Positions 1-8,713 of a stretch of 63,828 bases of DNA are shown one piece after another. A program made the translations under genes and the position numbers. The notes below the pieces were generated by a model. The model was not told the origin of the DNA, did no database searches, and saw only the letters and a program-made list of their open reading frames with translations. Each line of letters opens with the position of its first letter. Within the stretch, counting starts at the first letter, position 1. This stretch comes from Mesorhizobium sp. LSJC280B00 (GTDB lineage Bacteria; Pseudomonadota; Alphaproteobacteria; Rhizobiales; Rhizobiaceae), in contig NZ_AYVL01000008.1 of assembly GCF_000502835.1 (NCBI RefSeq), forward strand, positions 221,377 through 285,204, in the 5' to 3' direction.

Positions 1-1044
1 CCGATATGGCAGGACGCAAGGGGCCGGGGCCGAGGTATTGGCTGGGGTGAGTTGGCAGCCAAGTGCGAGACGCTGCGGACCGGTAACGTTCAGCGGCGGT
101 ATCGTTTGTCGCTGACTTTCTCCATCCACTCGACGGCGTTGCCATCAATTGCTTGCGCCGTCCTGCCAGACGGTTCGTTCCTTCTAAAGATGCGGCTGCA
201 TTTCTGCGGGCCAAGCGAAATAAGGAAATACGTCGAACTGCTCCGGGTGCGGCAGTCATCAACCTCTTCAGCCCCCCGAAACGCTGAGCATTGGAGCCGT
301 TGCGCGTTGCCACAGGCTGATCGGATTGATCCGGCGGTTGGCGATACCTTTCTTGCGGCAACGAAGGACGAAAACGGTGTCTAGGCCATCGGTAATGGTA
401 GCCTGTTCAAAATTTCGCCAATCGTTGGCTGATCGCCCGCACGGTACTGCATTCGGACAGCATGACCCAAGACTTTACATTAAGTATTCGAATTTGTTCG
501 CTTTCGGCGCAGTTGGTCCCGCCCATCATTGAACCGACACGAATCTCATAACCGATTTCCTGCCAAGCGATCGCCGTGTGAAGCTTGTCAAACTCACCCC
601 AAAGGTGCCGCAATATCGAGGAATGCTAATGATAAGGTAATCATAAGCGACCTCCCGAGATACTCGCGCTCCCACGCACTGATCCGGATCAGCTGATTGC
701 CTCTCCTCAGGTAATTATAGCCCACCAAATCCGGCATTGCCTGCGTCCTCCGATCGGTTTGGTCGGATCGGATGAGGCATTCCGGCCCGCCGACAGCCTG
801 CGGATCGATTCGGTCTCGTGTCCGGTTCAAGGGCATCGACCCGTCTGAGTCCGCTCAGCAATTCATGTGGCCGGATGTGGCTAGCTGCATCTGACAGTGC
901 AGAGTTGCCGCAAGCGTGTTTTCCGATTTCTACGTCGAAGTATCGCCGCTGCACGATGCGGGAGGCAAACCGCTTTTCTCACCTGCGCCTGCTGCCATTA
1001 TCTCGTCTGTGTCATCGCCGAACAGGAAACAGACGGGACAGACA
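1..1044. other. Gene-poor edge of integrated element
   Basis: I recognise no gene here. Several short frames are open on both strands, for example a 68-codon minus-strand frame at 407-613, but none has a convincing ribosome binding site, family motif or consistent length. The minus-strand frames at 594-836 and 407-613 abut in different frames, so a decayed gene is possible but unproven. The stretch lies on the far side of the integrase from tRNA-Leu, so it is probably cargo of the same element. Confidence 0.4.
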
Positions 1045-1290
1045 ATGACCTGTGTTCTGCCACAGGTAAGCACTGTTCCTGAGCCCGTGACCTTAGACAG
1101 AATTGACCGCGCTCTGGATACGCTCGCCCTAGCTATCCACAAGGCTGGCAACAAAGGACGAGCGTATCTCCCGATTTACGAGCGTCTTGAACGGGAGAAG
1201 AAGAAATTGATTGCAGAGATGGGCGCAATGCTGCGCATCCAGGAACGGCTCAAACGATCTCGGGATCGAAAGGCAAAGCAATTTTTTTGA
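1045..1290 (+). CDS. Small hypothetical protein, 81 aa
   Basis: I do not recognise this gene. The ATG at 1045 was chosen because the upstream part of the frame (from 916) reads as low-quality sequence, whereas from here the protein looks natural. It is charged and helix-prone (around LERLEREKKKLIAEMGAMLR), ends in a basic tail, and has no signal peptide or membrane segment. Its last 41 bases overlap the 3' end of the integrase gene on the other strand. It is probably element cargo. Function unknown; a chance ORF cannot be excluded. Confidence 0.45.
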   Translation: MTCVLPQVSTVPEPVTLDRIDRALDTLALAIHKAGNKGRAYLPIYERLEREKKKLIAEMGAMLRIQERLKRSRDRKAKQFF

Positions 1291-2632
1291 GTTCGTCTCG
1301 TCGCCATTGCAACGATCCGCCCGTACCATACTCTACACGCTCTATCGTATGGCCCATCAAGATTTTGCGAAGCTCGCTGTCGATACCTGCCTCCTTCATA
1401 CGATCCTCGAAACTGTGCCGGAGGGAATAAATCTTGTGCTTCGGTGTCGGGAAAAGTTTGTGTGTTTTAAAGAATTTATTGAGGTTTGCAGAAAGCGCCT
1501 CTTCACGATTGCGGTAGCGCGGAAAGCCCTGCGGATTTTTCTTAAAAACTTCCAGCGCGACGCCTACCAGCGGTACATCTCGCACTGACCATTCGGTCTT
1601 GATCTCGCGCGGATCATCGGCGTCCTCTCGTGGGGTAATGCGAATATACGGAACCGGCGTGTCAAGGAAGATCACGGTCTCATCAAGATTGCATATCTCG
1701 CTTGGGCGTGTGCCTGTCTCGATCAGCGCCAGAACGCAGCGACGCGCTTGAGCATCCAGGGATGCTAAAGCGCCCGGCCTCATGATCTGATCGGTTATCC
1801 ATTTGGGTTCGAATGACGGCCGTTTACGACGGCGCTTGCCACGCTCCGAAAAGCGGAGGTCATCGAATGGGGTGCCTTTTTGTTCCTCGCCCAAATGAGC
1901 GAAATAACGCCTGTAGAGATCCCGCATGTTGCCGAGGTCTCGATTGCCGGCAGACGCCGAATGTGTCGCGGCTCCGATGTCTGGCGGCGGCGCGATGCGC
2001 TTGAGCCAGAACCGGTAGAAGGTCAGTCCGTCTTCACGCGTGACGTCGCCGATCGGCTTGTCACCAACCAGGGCAACGAAATTGTTTACGGCTCTCTGCT
2101 TTACCTTCTTCCACATTCGGCGCTGCGACTGGCTCTTACCCGCGACTTCATGGGCCATGATCTCATCGGCGTAGAGATCAAAAGCTTTGGAGACTTTGAC
2201 CGGCGGCACCTGCACCCCGCCGAGGAGAGCGTCGGCGACCGCGGGGGCCGCTTGAACGCGCTCCAGCGCCTCGACACGCTTTAAAATTGAATCGACATTC
2301 TGAAAGCCTGCCACCTGTCCATTTGAAAGGTAGGAAACGCCCATGGCTTCAGCCCGGCGAACGGCGTCGCGATACTGATCGAGTGCTGACCTTGTCTCGC
2401 CGCCGCAAAGAAGCACCGCCCACAGGGTCTTGTCCGCGTCTTCGAGCTTGTCGCGCATGGCACGTGCGAGGCGGCGTTCGTCCGTTCCCAGGGACTTGCG
2501 AATGAACCTGCCGCGATCGTCGATGCCGACCATCTTGGCGGGCATTCGCCGATGATAATAGAAAATTCCGTCGCGCTGGACGAGGTAGCGATCCGGGTCT
2601 CTGGCGGGCTCTGCGACGGCCTCTTTTCGCAT
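1250..2632 (-). CDS. Tyrosine recombinase / phage-type integrase
   Basis: Site-specific integrase of the tyrosine recombinase family, 460 aa. The N-terminus (about residues 15-35, YLVQRDGIFYYHRRM) resembles the DUF6538 arm-binding segment seen in many alphaproteobacterial integrases. The catalytic domain fills the C-terminal 180 residues. Visible active-site residues are R309 (ETGTRPSE), R405 and H406 (YSLRHSF), H428 (MGHT) and the nucleophile Y435 (VEYG). The position that is usually His in the HxxR motif is Tyr402. The gene starts 138 bases from the 3' end of tRNA-Leu and points away from it, the usual arrangement for a tRNA-targeted island. No strong Shine-Dalgarno precedes the ATG. It should catalyse integration and excision of the element extending leftward. 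Confidence 0.9.
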   Translation of the reverse strand: MRKEAVAEPARDPDRYLVQRDGIFYYHRRMPAKMVGIDDRGRFIRKSLGTDERRLARAMRDKLEDADKTLWAVLLCGGETRSALDQYRDAVRRAEAMGVSYLSNGQVAGFQNVDSILKRVEALERVQAAPAVADALLGGVQVPPVKVSKAFDLYADEIMAHEVAGKSQSQRRMWKKVKQRAVNNFVALVGDKPIGDVTREDGLTFYRFWLKRIAPPPDIGAATHSASAGNRDLGNMRDLYRRYFAHLGEEQKGTPFDDLRFSERGKRRRKRPSFEPKWITDQIMRPGALASLDAQARRCVLALIETGTRPSEICNLDETVIFLDTPVPYIRITPREDADDPREIKTEWSVRDVPLVGVALEVFKKNPQGFPRYRNREEALSANLNKFFKTHKLFPTPKHKIYSLRHSFEDRMKEAGIDSELRKILMGHTIERVEYGTGGSLQWRRDELKKIALPFDPEIV

Positions 2633-2769
2633 GGGCCAAACTCGCGATGTATCTCAGTTTGTATCCCAAATTGTATCGCATTTCGGCAAGAACGCCAAGC
2701 GCCCTCATCAACGGGTGCTCTGCCGGACTGGAGTTTCAATGGCTTAGATGGCCAAGTTCACGAATTTGA

Positions 2770-2815
2770 TGGTGCGGTCGAGAAGACTCGAACTTCCACG
2801 GGTTGCCCCACAGCG
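2770..2815 (-). other. Likely integration (att) site in tRNA-Leu 3' half
   Basis: Integrases of this family commonly recombine within the 3' half (T-arm and acceptor arm) of a tRNA, regenerating it on integration. The integrase starts just downstream of this tRNA's 3' end. I looked for a second copy of the T-arm/acceptor sequence between position 1 and the tRNA and saw none, so the distal repeat would lie left of the window. The exact crossover cannot be read from one end. Confidence 0.45.
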
Positions 2816-2854
2816 ACCTCAACGCTGCGCGTCTACCAATTCCGCCACGACCGC
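2770..2854 (-). tRNA. tRNA-Leu (anticodon GAG)
   Basis: A complete 85-nt class II tRNA on the minus strand. The acceptor arms GCGGTCG and CGACCGC pair at 2848-2854 and 2774-2780. The anticodon stem CAGCG/CGCTG encloses the loop TTGAGGT, giving GAG. The CCA end is encoded (2770-2772). The variable arm is long, as expected for Leu. The 3' half lies next to the integrase and is the likely attachment site. Confidence 0.97.
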
Positions 2855-3029
2855 ACGTGGTAGGAGCCGGAACCAACCGGCCCGCGGCGTGTAGCAAATC
2901 GTTTCCGGTGAAACAAGTGCGCGGCCAGCAATAATCGGCCGGACATCGGCATAACTCTTCAAGGGCCGAACGTGCCGGAACTGGACGTTTGTACCGATTG
3001 CCGCCATATGAGTGGCGAGACGAGATATC

Positions 3030-3773
3030 ATGACAGAACGCAGCCAGATCGCCACGTCGTTCCTGCCCTTGCCCGGCTCGGCGCCGGTCGAATGGCGCAT
3101 CGAGCCCGGGCTCACCGCCTATCCCGATGCGCTCGCCGTGATGGAGGCGCGCGCCGAGGCAATCCGCAGCGGCGCCGCCGGCGAGATGGTCTGGCTGGTC
3201 GAGCACCCGCCGCTCTACACCGCCGGCACCAGCGCCCGCATCGAGGACCTGATCGAGCCGGACCGTTTCCCGGTCTTTGCCGCCGGGCGTGGCGGCGAAT
3301 ACACCTATCATGGGCCGGGCCAGCGAGTCGCCTACGTCATGCTCGACCTGAAGCGGCGGCGCGAGGATGTCCGCGCCTTCGTCGCCGCACTCGAACAATG
3401 GATCATCGGCTCGCTGGCCGCCTTCAACGTACGCGGCGAACGCCGCGAGGACCGCGTCGGCGTCTGGGTGGTTCGGCCGGACCGCCCCGCTTTGCCCGAC
3501 GGCTCGGCGGCCGAGGACAAGATCGCCGCCATCGGCATCAGGCTGAGGCGCTGGGTGAGCTTTCACGGCATCGCCATCAATGTCGAGCCGGACCTTAGCC
3601 ATTTCAGCGGCATCGTGCCGTGCGGCGTCCAGCATCACGGCGTCACCAGCCTTGTCGACCTCGGCCTTCCCGTGACCATGGCCGACCTCGACCTGGCGCT
3701 GAAATCCGCTTTCGAGGACGTGTTCGGGCCCGCCGCGGTGTCGCCTGTCGAAGTGTCCCGCAAGGCCGGCTGA
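3030..3773 (+). CDS. lipB: Octanoyltransferase LipB
   Basis: Transfers octanoyl groups from octanoyl-ACP to lipoyl domains, the first step of protein lipoylation for pyruvate and 2-oxoglutarate dehydrogenases and the glycine cleavage system; cytosolic. The 247-aa product carries the family signature [12 protein letters not shown] (residues 87-98), a Lys at 164 in EDKIAAIG and the catalytic Cys198 in IVPCGV, matching the Lys/Cys dyad of the family. An in-frame GTG lies 18 bases upstream (3012), but the ATG at 3030 fits the family N-terminus better. It stands alone, facing the SOS-box peptide and lolD. Confidence 0.95.
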   Translation: MTERSQIATSFLPLPGSAPVEWRIEPGLTAYPDALAVMEARAEAIRSGAAGEMVWLVEHPPLYTAGTSARIEDLIEPDRFPVFAAGRGGEYTYHGPGQRVAYVMLDLKRRREDVRAFVAALEQWIIGSLAAFNVRGERREDRVGVWVVRPDRPALPDGSAAEDKIAAIGIRLRRWVSFHGIAINVEPDLSHFSGIVPCGVQHHGVTSLVDLGLPVTMADLDLALKSAFEDVFGPAAVSPVEVSRKAG

Positions 3774-3852
3774 AACACTCGCCCAATGCCTGCGCCAATA
3801 TGCGAAGGCGGCCCTCGCTCATCAGCATCGAGCCCGCCCTTGAGCTCAATCC

Positions 3853-3939
3853 TCACATCGCGCCGATCCAGATTGCCATGGAAATGAGGAACGTGCTCAT
3901 GCACACCAGCGAGACGACATCCTGAACAAGATCGGTCAT
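3853..3939 (-). CDS. 28-aa membrane peptide under SOS-box promoter
   Basis: A 29-codon frame encodes a 28-residue peptide: an acidic start (MTDLVQD), then one continuous hydrophobic segment from about residue 8 to the end (VVSLVCMSTFLISM, then AIWIGAM). This is one inner-membrane helix with no basic residues. A strong Shine-Dalgarno (AGGAGAG) sits just upstream of the ATG. The promoter 23-57 bases upstream overlaps three phased GTTC boxes (separate entries). Size, topology and likely LexA control match the style of SOS peptides such as Caulobacter SidA (29 aa, division inhibitor) and E. coli TisB (29 aa, membrane depolariser). I see no sequence evidence that it is homologous to either. Function unknown; the regulatory inference is strong, that translation occurs is likely. 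Confidence 0.72.
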   Translation of the reverse strand: MTDLVQDVVSLVCMSTFLISMAIWIGAM

Positions 3940-3961
3940 AACTCTCTCCTGTTGTTAGTAT

Positions 3962-3987
3962 GTTCGTATTTTGTTCTAATTTTGTTC
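3962..3987 (-). promoter_or_regulatory. Triple LexA (SOS) box
   Basis: GTTC occurs at 3962-3965, 3973-3976 and 3984-3987, separated by exactly 7 bases each time (11-bp period), giving two overlapping GTTC-N7-GTTC operators; a near match GTTG sits one period further at 3951-3954. GTTC-N7-GTTC (GAAC-N7-GAAC on the other strand) is the established LexA operator of alphaproteobacteria. The boxes cover the spacer and the -10 hexamer of the minus-strand promoter, so bound LexA should block transcription of the 28-aa peptide until DNA damage. Confidence 0.8.
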
Positions 3988-3996
3988 GAATGTCAA
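3968..3996 (-). promoter_or_regulatory. Sigma70-type promoter of the small peptide
   Basis: On the minus strand a perfect -35 hexamer TTGACA (3991-3996) is followed by a 17-base spacer and CAAAAT (3968-3973, 4 of 6 matches to TATAAT). The start of transcription would fall near 3961, giving a leader of about 22 bases that carries the AGGAG ribosome binding site. The GTTC operators lie inside this promoter. Confidence 0.65.
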
Positions 3997-4160
3997 CGAT
4001 CGCAGTCCGGGCGTCACCCGAATTGCGCTCGGTCATTTCGACAGGGTTAAGAAAGGGTTGAGAAGGAGATGCCGAGCGTTTCGGGGCCGACAGGCGCGCG
4101 AAAGCGGCGGGACGGCGCACGGCAGCTCGCGGGCCGTCATCGCCTCAATTGCAGCGCACC

Positions 4161-4844
4161 CTAAAGCGGCACAACCTTGCCGTCGGACAGCGTCACGCGG
4201 CGGTCCATGCGCGAGGCGAGCTCGTGATTGTGGGTGGCGATGAGCGCCGCCAGGCCCGATTGCCGGACCAGTGCTGCCAGCGCCTCGAACACATAGGAAG
4301 CGGTCACCGGGTCGAGATTGCCGGTCGGCTCGTCGGCCAAAAGCACCAGCGGCGCATTGGCGACGGCACGCGCAATGGCGACCCGCTGCTGCTCGCCGCC
4401 GGAGAGCTCGGAGGGGCGATGCTGTGCCCGCTTGCCGATCTGCATATAGTCGAGCAATTGCGCCGCCCGCTCGGCCGCCTCCTTGCGCGGCAGCCCTTTT
4501 ATCAGCTGCGGCATCATGATGTTTTCCAGCGCAGAAAACTCAGGCAACAAATGATGGAACTGGTAGACGAAGCCGACATCGTTGCGGCGGATCGCCGTGC
4601 GCTCGTCGTCGGAAAGCCGGCCGCAGGCGCGCCCCGCCAGGATCACGTCGCCGGCGTCCGGTCGCTCCAGCAGCCCGGCCGTGTGGAGCAGCGTCGACTT
4701 GCCGGTGCCCGACGGCGCCACAAGCGCCACCATCTCGCCACGCTTCAGCGAAAAATCGGCGCCGTTCAGGATGGTCAGCTTGCGCGGCCCCTGTACATAA
4801 TGGCGTTCGACGCTCTTCAGCTCGATAATGGCCTCGGCCATCAT
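4161..4844 (-). CDS. lolD: Lipoprotein-releasing ABC transporter ATPase LolD
   Basis: ATPase of the LolCDE-type complex that extracts outer-membrane lipoproteins from the inner membrane and hands them to LolA. The 227-aa product shows Walker A APSGTGKS (residues 43-50), Q-loop Q95, signature LSGGE (147-151), Walker B LLADEP (168-173) and the switch His in ATHNHE. The start was taken at the ATG overlapping the lolC stop as ATGA, which implies translational coupling. It is the last gene of the long minus-strand series that begins with nuoA. The first Gly of Walker A is Ala. Confidence 0.93.
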   Translation of the reverse strand: MMAEAIIELKSVERHYVQGPRKLTILNGADFSLKRGEMVALVAPSGTGKSTLLHTAGLLERPDAGDVILAGRACGRLSDDERTAIRRNDVGFVYQFHHLLPEFSALENIMMPQLIKGLPRKEAAERAAQLLDYMQIGKRAQHRPSELSGGEQQRVAIARAVANAPLVLLADEPTGNLDPVTASYVFEALAALVRQSGLAALIATHNHELASRMDRRVTLSDGKVVPL

Positions 4845-6127
4845 TCGTACCTCAGCGCTTCGACCGGATCGAGCCTGGCAGCGCGCCACGCCGGAAACAG
4901 TGTCGCCAGGAACGACAGCGCCAAAGCCATGAGAACGACCGAGATCGTCTCGCTGGCATCCATGCGCGCCGGCAGCTGGCTCAGGAAATAAAGCTCGGGA
5001 TTGAACAGCCGCTCGTTGGCCAGCCAGGAGAAGAACTGGCGGATGCGCTCGACGTTGAGGCAGATCACGATGCCGAGCAGCACGCCGGCGATGGTGCCGA
5101 CAACGCCGATCGCAGCCCCGGTCATCAGGAAGATGCGCAGGATCGCGCCGCGCGTGGCGCCCATGGTGCGCAGGATGGCGATGTCGTGGCCCTTGTCCTT
5201 CACCAGCATGATCAGGCCCGAAATGATGTTGAGCGCCGCCACCAGCACGATCAGCGTCAGGATCATGAACATGACGTTGCGCTCGACCTGCAGCGCGTCG
5301 AAAAACGTCTTGTTACGCTCCCGCCAATCGACGAGGGTGATCGGCCGTTGCGACGCCTCTTCGACCTTCGGCTTCAGCGCGTCGATATTGTCGGGATTGT
5401 CGGCGTAGATCTCGATCGTCTGCGCCCTGCCGTCCATGTTGAAATAAAGCTGCGCTTCCGAAAACGGCATGTAGACGATGGAGCTGTCATATTCCGACAT
5501 GCCGACCTCGAAGATCGCGGTTATCGGATAGCCTTTCATGCGCGGCGTCGTGCCGAGCGGCGTGACGTCGCCCTCGGGCGAGATCAGCGTGATGGTATCG
5601 CCGAGCACAAGGCCGAGATTCTCGGCCATGCGGCTGCCGATGGCGACTCCCTCGCCGGTGTCGAAGCCGACGATCGAGCCCGCCTTGATGTTGTTGGCGA
5701 CGATCGTGATCTTGCCGAGATCCTCGCCGCGTATGCCGCGCACCAGCGCGCCGGTGCCGCCGCCGACATTGCCTTGCGCCAGCACCTGCCCGTCGATCAG
5801 CGGAATGGCATATTTGACGCCGGGCACGCCGTTGATGCGGCCGGCGACCTGGTCATAGTCCTCCAGCGGCATGTCGAGCGGCTGCACGATCAGGTGCCCG
5901 TTGACGCCAAGGATGCGCGTCAGCAGTTCGGCACGAAAGCCGTTCATGACCGCCATGACGACGATCAGCGTGGCCACGCCCAGCATGATGCCGAGGAAGG
6001 AGATCGAGGCGATCACCGAGATCACCGTCTCCTTGCGGCGCGAGCGCAGATAGCGCCACGCCACCATGCGCTCGAAGCCGGAAAAGGGTCCTGCCGCCGA
6101 AGGTTTGGCTGCTGCCGCTTCACTCAT
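4841..6127 (-). CDS. lolC: Lipoprotein-releasing permease LolC/E
   Basis: Membrane partner of LolD, 428 aa. It has the FtsX/MacB layout: a first transmembrane segment near residues 35-60 ([16 protein letters not shown]), a periplasmic domain of about 200 residues, then three C-terminal membrane segments ([19 protein letters not shown] and following). Alphaproteobacteria usually have one LolC/E-like protein that forms a homodimer, which fits the single copy here. The ATG at 6127 overlaps the proS stop as ATGA. The longer upstream frame is a shadow of proS. Confidence 0.92.
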   Translation of the reverse strand: MSEAAAAKPSAAGPFSGFERMVAWRYLRSRRKETVISVIASISFLGIMLGVATLIVVMAVMNGFRAELLTRILGVNGHLIVQPLDMPLEDYDQVAGRINGVPGVKYAIPLIDGQVLAQGNVGGGTGALVRGIRGEDLGKITIVANNIKAGSIVGFDTGEGVAIGSRMAENLGLVLGDTITLISPEGDVTPLGTTPRMKGYPITAIFEVGMSEYDSSIVYMPFSEAQLYFNMDGRAQTIEIYADNPDNIDALKPKVEEASQRPITLVDWRERNKTFFDALQVERNVMFMILTLIVLVAALNIISGLIMLVKDKGHDIAILRTMGATRGAILRIFLMTGAAIGVVGTIAGVLLGIVICLNVERIRQFFSWLANERLFNPELYFLSQLPARMDASETISVVLMALALSFLATLFPAWRAARLDPVEALRYE

Positions 6128-7452
6128 ACGGCGGCACCGAAACGCTTTTTCACGTCGCCAATCGGCAGCGTCTCGCGCTCGCCGGTCCTGCGGTTCTTGA
6201 TCTCGACCTCGCCGGCGGCGACACCACGCGGCCCGACGATCACCTGCCACGGGAGCCCGATCAGGTCGGCGGTGGCGAACTTGCCGCCCGGCCGCTGGTC
6301 GGTGTCGTCGTAGAGCACCTCCTTGCCGGCGGCGGCAAAGGCGGCATTCAGCTCGCCGCAGACGCGGTCGCATTCGGCATCGCCAGCCTTCATGTTGATC
6401 AGGCCGATGTCGAACGGCGCCACCGCTTCCGGCCAGATGATGCCGTTATCGTCATGGCTGGCCTCGATGATCGCCGCTACCAGCCGCGACGGGCCGATGC
6501 CGTAGGAACCGCCAGAGACAAAATGATCCTTGCCGTCCGGGCCGGTCACCTTGGCGCCCATCGGCTTGGAATATTTGTCGCCGAAATGGAAGATATGGCC
6601 GACCTCGATGCCGCGCGCCGAGACCTTGTCGCCTTCGGAGAGCTTTTCCCATGCCGCCTCGTCATGCATTTCGTCGGTGGCGGCATAGGGCGTCGTCCAC
6701 GTCTTGACGATGCCGCCGATCTCGGCGTCGTTCGAAAAATCGGTGTTCGCCCCGGGCACTGCCAGCGAAAGATAGTCGCGATGGCAAAACACCTGGCTCT
6801 CGCCGGTGTCGGCCAGGATGATGAACTCATGGCTGAGGTCGCCGCCGATCGGCCCGGTGTCGGCGCGCATCGGAATGGCCTGCAGCCCCATGCGCGTAAA
6901 CGTCCTGAGATAGGACACGAACATGCGGTTATAGGCGGCCTTGGCGCCTTCATAATCGAGGTCGAAGGAATAGGCGTCCTTCATCAGGAACTCGCGCGAA
7001 CGCATGACGCCGAAGCGCGGGCGCACCTCGTCGCGAAACTTCCACTGGATGTGATAGAGGTTGAGCGGCAGGTCCTTGTAGGACTTGACATAGGAGCGGA
7101 AGATCTCGGTGACCATCTCCTCGTTGGTCGGCCCGTAGAGCATATCGCGGTCTTGCCGGTCCTTGATGCGCAGCATCTCCTTGCCGTAGTCTTCATAGCG
7201 GCCACTTTCGCGCCACAGCTCGGCCGATTGGATGGTCGGCATCAGGATTTCGAGCGCGCCGGCGCGATTCTGCTCCTCGCGAATAATCCGGCAGACCTTG
7301 TCCAGCACCCGCTTGCCGAGCGGCAGCCAGGAAAAGCTGCCCTGCCCCTGCTGGCGGATCATGCCGGCGCGCAGCATCAGCCGATGCGAGACGATCTCGG
7401 CCTCGCGCGGATTTTCTTTGAGAATGGGCAGGAAATAGCGCGACAAACGCAT
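6124..7452 (-). CDS. proS: Prolyl-tRNA synthetase (short bacterial type)
   Basis: Charges tRNA-Pro. At 442 aa it is the compact alphaproteobacterial ProRS, which lacks the editing insertion found in the E. coli enzyme (about 570 aa). Class II motifs are visible: motif 2 around [21 protein letters not shown] and motif 3 near [14 protein letters not shown], followed by the anticodon-binding domain. It is coupled to lolC by an ATGA overlap. About 560 bases separate it from the next gene upstream, and that gap holds an independent small-RNA candidate, so proS probably has its own promoter. Confidence 0.96.
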   Translation of the reverse strand: MRLSRYFLPILKENPREAEIVSHRLMLRAGMIRQQGQGSFSWLPLGKRVLDKVCRIIREEQNRAGALEILMPTIQSAELWRESGRYEDYGKEMLRIKDRQDRDMLYGPTNEEMVTEIFRSYVKSYKDLPLNLYHIQWKFRDEVRPRFGVMRSREFLMKDAYSFDLDYEGAKAAYNRMFVSYLRTFTRMGLQAIPMRADTGPIGGDLSHEFIILADTGESQVFCHRDYLSLAVPGANTDFSNDAEIGGIVKTWTTPYAATDEMHDEAAWEKLSEGDKVSARGIEVGHIFHFGDKYSKPMGAKVTGPDGKDHFVSGGSYGIGPSRLVAAIIEASHDDNGIIWPEAVAPFDIGLINMKAGDAECDRVCGELNAAFAAAGKEVLYDDTDQRPGGKFATADLIGLPWQVIVGPRGVAAGEVEIKNRRTGERETLPIGDVKKRFGAAV

Positions 7453-7672
7453 GGACTGGTCCGTGAGAGAGGATGGCGGCGCCGGAATCGGCGCAGCGCA
7501 GGCTTGCTTGCCCCGGCTTCATAGCCATTTCATGGCGGAATGGAAACCCGGCCCAGGCGCTGCATAGACGCCGCAATTGCCGCACACGGCTTGCTGGGCG
7601 TTTCGCAAGCAACGCCTGCCGTACTATTGTGCACTGCAGCACGAGATTGCCTGTTTCCGGGCAAAATTCTTC

Positions 7673-7701
7673 GTGACATTTTCACCCGCCTTAGGCTAGT
7701 G
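7673..7701 (+). promoter_or_regulatory. Candidate promoter of small RNA
   Basis: GTGACA (7673-7678) and CTAGTG (7696-7701) are separated by 17 bases on the plus strand, a plausible alphaproteobacterial sigma70 promoter. It would start an RNA near 7708. The -10 match is weak; support comes mainly from the terminator downstream. Confidence 0.4.
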
Positions 7702-7707
7702 TGCCCC

Positions 7708-7857
7708 CATAACCGAGAGGGCGGAGAAAAATCTGCCCTCCTACGCGGTCAAAGTCTTGGGAGGATGCGATCTAGGCGCGGTAACCCGCTGCCGCCGGAC
7801 ACCGGAAACAGATCGGACGCGTTTAAATTGCAAGGCCTCGCGCCTTGCATTTTTTTT
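7708..7857 (+). ncRNA. Candidate stand-alone small RNA, about 150 nt
   Basis: A region without a credible ORF runs from a possible promoter to a strong intrinsic terminator. The 5' part can fold as a hairpin (GAGGGC at 7717-7722 with GCCCTC at 7735-7740), and a GGGAGG stretch at 7759-7764 could pair with the CCTCC at 7737-7741. Downstream genes are all on the other strand, so this is not a leader. I do not recognise a known family: it lacks the closing stem of 6S RNA and has no riboswitch core. The ORF at 7540-7875 on this strand looks spurious. Confidence 0.5.
7829..7857 (+). terminator. Intrinsic terminator of the small RNA
   Basis: A perfect 8-bp stem (TGCAAGGC / GCCTTGCA) with a 5-base loop is followed at once by eight T residues. 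On the opposite strand the hairpin is not followed by a T-run, so it acts on the plus strand. Confidence 0.85.
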
Positions 7858-8012
7858 GTGCAATCATTTGGTTAGCACGACAGATTACCAAACTACATGA
7901 CGTTGCGTCAGCCCAAACCCGCCCCGGCCTTTACTTTGGATTGACCTTGCTGGCTCAGCTTGATTTCAGAGCCTCGGCTAGGCTGGGATAGTCGGACACG
8001 GTAGGTAGCCGG

Positions 8013-8297
8013 CTAATGCGCTGGGCTCTGGTTGAAATCCGGCACGATGTGCGGGATGTCGTCGATACCGAGGCCAAGCCCTCTCGTGATGCCGTAGAAG
8101 ATACCCATGAGGACCAGCGTGACGATCGTCGTGCGCAGCGCCGCGCGCAGCATGTGCGGTCCGCGCGGTGCGCTCGGAACCGTGCCAAGCGTCACGTCCC
8201 GATCCTCGTCCTGCGTCCGCATGCTGAACGGCAGGACGGCGAACAACACCACCCACCATGTGGCGAAGAACAGGGCGACAAACGAAACCCAACTCAT
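8013..8297 (-). CDS. DUF1467 small membrane protein
   Basis: A 94-aa protein with two membrane segments (residues 4-24, VSFVALFFATWWVVLFAVLP, and about 52-70) joined by a polar loop containing the RTQDEDRDVTLGT pattern typical of the DUF1467 family. It is regularly found behind methylmalonyl-CoA epimerase in rhizobia; here the two overlap as ATGA. Function unknown. Confidence 0.85.
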   Translation of the reverse strand: MSWVSFVALFFATWWVVLFAVLPFSMRTQDEDRDVTLGTVPSAPRGPHMLRAALRTTIVTLVLMGIFYGITRGLGLGIDDIPHIVPDFNQSPAH

Positions 8298-8698
8298 GCT
8301 TGCTCCAGTTCGACCAGCGTGCCGAAGAAATCCTTGGGGTGCAGAAACAATACCGGCTTGCCATGTGCGCCGATCTTCGGATTGCCGTCGCCCAGCACGC
8401 GCGCGCCGCTGGCCTTGAGACGGTCGTGCGCCGCAACAATGTCGTCCACCTCATAGCAGACATGGTGCATGCCGCCGGACGGATTCTTCGCGAGGAATGC
8501 GGCGATCGGCGAGGCTTCGCCGAGCGGCTCGAGCAACTCGATCCTGGTGTTGCCGACGTCGACGAACACCACCGTAACGCCATGCTCCGGCAGCGCCTGC
8601 GGCGCGGTCACGCGAGCGCCAAGCGTATCGCGATAGACCGCCGCAGCCGCGGCCAGATCCGGCACCGCAAGCGCGACATGGTTGAGGCGTCCGAGCAT
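8294..8698 (-). CDS. mce: Methylmalonyl-CoA epimerase
   Basis: Interconverts (R)- and (S)-methylmalonyl-CoA, linking propionyl-CoA breakdown to the B12-dependent mutase. The 134-aa VOC-fold protein begins with LNHVALAVPDL (metal ligand His7) and has GGMHHVCYEVDDI near the middle, both family hallmarks; length is normal. It overlaps the DUF1467 gene. Its role ties in loosely with the B12 operon in this window, since the next enzyme of the pathway needs adenosylcobalamin. Confidence 0.92.
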   Translation of the reverse strand: MLGRLNHVALAVPDLAAAAAVYRDTLGARVTAPQALPEHGVTVVFVDVGNTRIELLEPLGEASPIAAFLAKNPSGGMHHVCYEVDDIVAAHDRLKASGARVLGDGNPKIGAHGKPVLFLHPKDFFGTLVELEQA

Positions 8699-8713
8699 AG
8701 CGTACTCCCGGGT

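Noticed and set aside
1..2769. A second copy of the tRNA-Leu 3' end marking the other island border
   Set aside because: I scanned by eye for the acceptor/T-arm sequence and found none; the border is probably outside the window.
3635..4120. A 161-codon minus-strand ORF opposite the end of lipB
   Set aside because: It runs antisense through lipB and across the promoter and operators of the 28-aa peptide, with no start signal; the 28-codon frame has the ribosome site.
4069..4165. A short plus-strand ORF starting after GAGAAGGAG near the lolD end
   Set aside because: The G-rich site touches the ATG with no spacer, the peptide is basic low-complexity, and it runs into the lolD 3' end.
7540..7875. 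A 111-codon plus-strand ORF before proS
   Set aside because: Its frame crosses the small-RNA terminator hairpin and the T-run and has no family features.
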